From Paracoccus caeni (lineage in GTDB: Bacteria > Pseudomonadota > Alphaproteobacteria > Rhodobacterales > Rhodobacteraceae), in contig NZ_JAEPRQ010000001.1 of the NCBI RefSeq assembly GCF_016629665.1, positions 1,240,001-1,304,000 of the forward strand: a DNA stretch of 64,000 nucleotides, read 5' to 3'. Made by a program: the position numbers and the translations under genes. The notes below the pieces were generated by a model. It was not told the origin of the DNA. It worked only from the letters and a program-made list of their open reading frames with translations, and searched no databases. Shown here piece after piece: positions 63,509 through 64,000 of this stretch (the stretch's first letter is position 1; each line of letters starts with the position of its first letter).

Positions 63509-64000
63509 TCAGCCGGGGATGATCTCGAACTTCACCACATCGACCATCCCCCGGTCGGTGATCTTCAGCGCCGGGATCACCGGCAGGGCGGTGAAGGTCA
63601 GTTGCAGGAACGGCTCTTCAAGCGCCACCCCAAGGCTGTAGGCCGCATCGCGCATCGCTGCCAGCTTGTCGCGGATCACCTCATAACGCTCAAGGCTCAT
63701 CAGCCCGGCGACCGGCAGCGGCAATTCCGCAAGGATGCGCCCACCCTCGGCCACCACGAAACCGCCCTCGATCTCGGACAGACGGTTGGCGGCCAGCGCC
63801 ATGTCATCGTAATCCGCGCCGACCACGGCGATATTGTGGTGGTCGTGGCAGACTGTCGAGGCGATGGCGCCGCGTTTGATACCAAAGCCGCGCACGAAGC
63901 CGGTGGCGATGTTGCCGTTCTTGCCGTGCCGCTCGATCACCGCGATCCGCATCAGGTCGCGGGCAGGATCGGGGCGTTTGTCGCCATCTTCCGGCTCAAT
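63509..64000 (-). CDS. ade: Adenine deaminase, C-terminal part (runs off window)
   Basis: Only the last 163 codons are inside the window; the frame stays open to base 64000. The visible part matches the C-terminal domain of adenine deaminase: [34 protein letters not shown] and [24 protein letters not shown]. The enzyme converts adenine to hypoxanthine. An internal ATG at 63952 is not the true start because the reading continues upstream ([11 protein letters not shown]). Confidence 0.9.
   Translation of the reverse strand: MEPEDGDKRPDPARDLMRIAVIERHGKNGNIATGFVRGFGIKRGAIASTVCHDHHNIAVVGADYDDMALAANRLSEIEGGFVVAEGGRILAELPLPVAGLMSLERYEVIRDKLAAMRDAAYSLGVALEEPFLQLTFTALPVIPALKITDRGMVDVVKFEIIPG

Overview
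The window is GC-rich chromosomal DNA from an alphaproteobacterium of the Rhodobacteraceae/Paracoccaceae. A Paracoccus-like organism is the best guess, inferred from protein sequence style only. Supporting marks are an Fo ATP synthase operon with duplicated b subunits (b' and b), a class I lysyl-tRNA synthetase, a VPLPA-CTERM protein, CtrA-type TTAA-N7-TTAA boxes next to competence-like and lysis genes, Hint-domain proteins and a selenocysteine formate dehydrogenase locus. Most of the window is core chromosome. I see no prophage, insertion sequence or CRISPR array.

Layout. 1-0.7 kb: a truncated unknown gene and a cold-shock protein. 1.0-10.1 kb (minus strand): a selenoprotein module, read fdhA(Sec)-fdhB-fdhI-fdhE-selA-selB-selC. 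The UGA codon at 9517-9519 is followed by a SECIS-like hairpin, and the selB reading frame runs through the whole tRNA-Sec gene. 10.3-12.2 kb: tRNA-Leu, a structured intergenic element and comM. 12.5-17.8 kb: trkA-trkH, hfq-hflX. 18-21.3 kb: fructokinase-like kinase, zinc-ribbon protein, SPFH protein. 21.7-32.4 kb: VPLPA-CTERM protein, two patatins, LysE and AKR genes, prfB, MgtC, and an arsR-psuK-psuG pseudouridine cluster. 32.5-35.2 kb: atpI-B-E-F'-F. 35.4-40.8 kb: OmpA lipoprotein, nth, a PfkB kinase, and two tandem Hint-domain proteins. 41.2-48.9 kb: fabF-mltG, an endolysin-holin cassette resembling gene transfer agent lysis genes, ccmF-ccmH, enoyl-CoA hydratase, Nudix. 49-57.3 kb: a PleD-like cyclase with degenerate receivers, an H-NOX-like protein paired with a diguanylate cyclase, nadD, dacB, lysK. 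57.4-64 kb: HlyIII, rpsB-tsf, a LuxR solo, cmk, an aldehyde dehydrogenase and a truncated adenine deaminase.

The least explained signal is a family of roughly 175-bp dispersed intergenic repeats. Full copies lie at about 12252, 17812 and 30946. A deletion derivative lies at 63427, a probable tail fragment at 48236, and a possible decayed copy at 40865. The copies keep the same nested hairpins and a long-range inverted repeat while the stem sequences change in a compensatory way, which points to selection on structure. Two other intergenic regions (10480-10564 and 60216-60338) also hold runs of hairpins with no assigned role.
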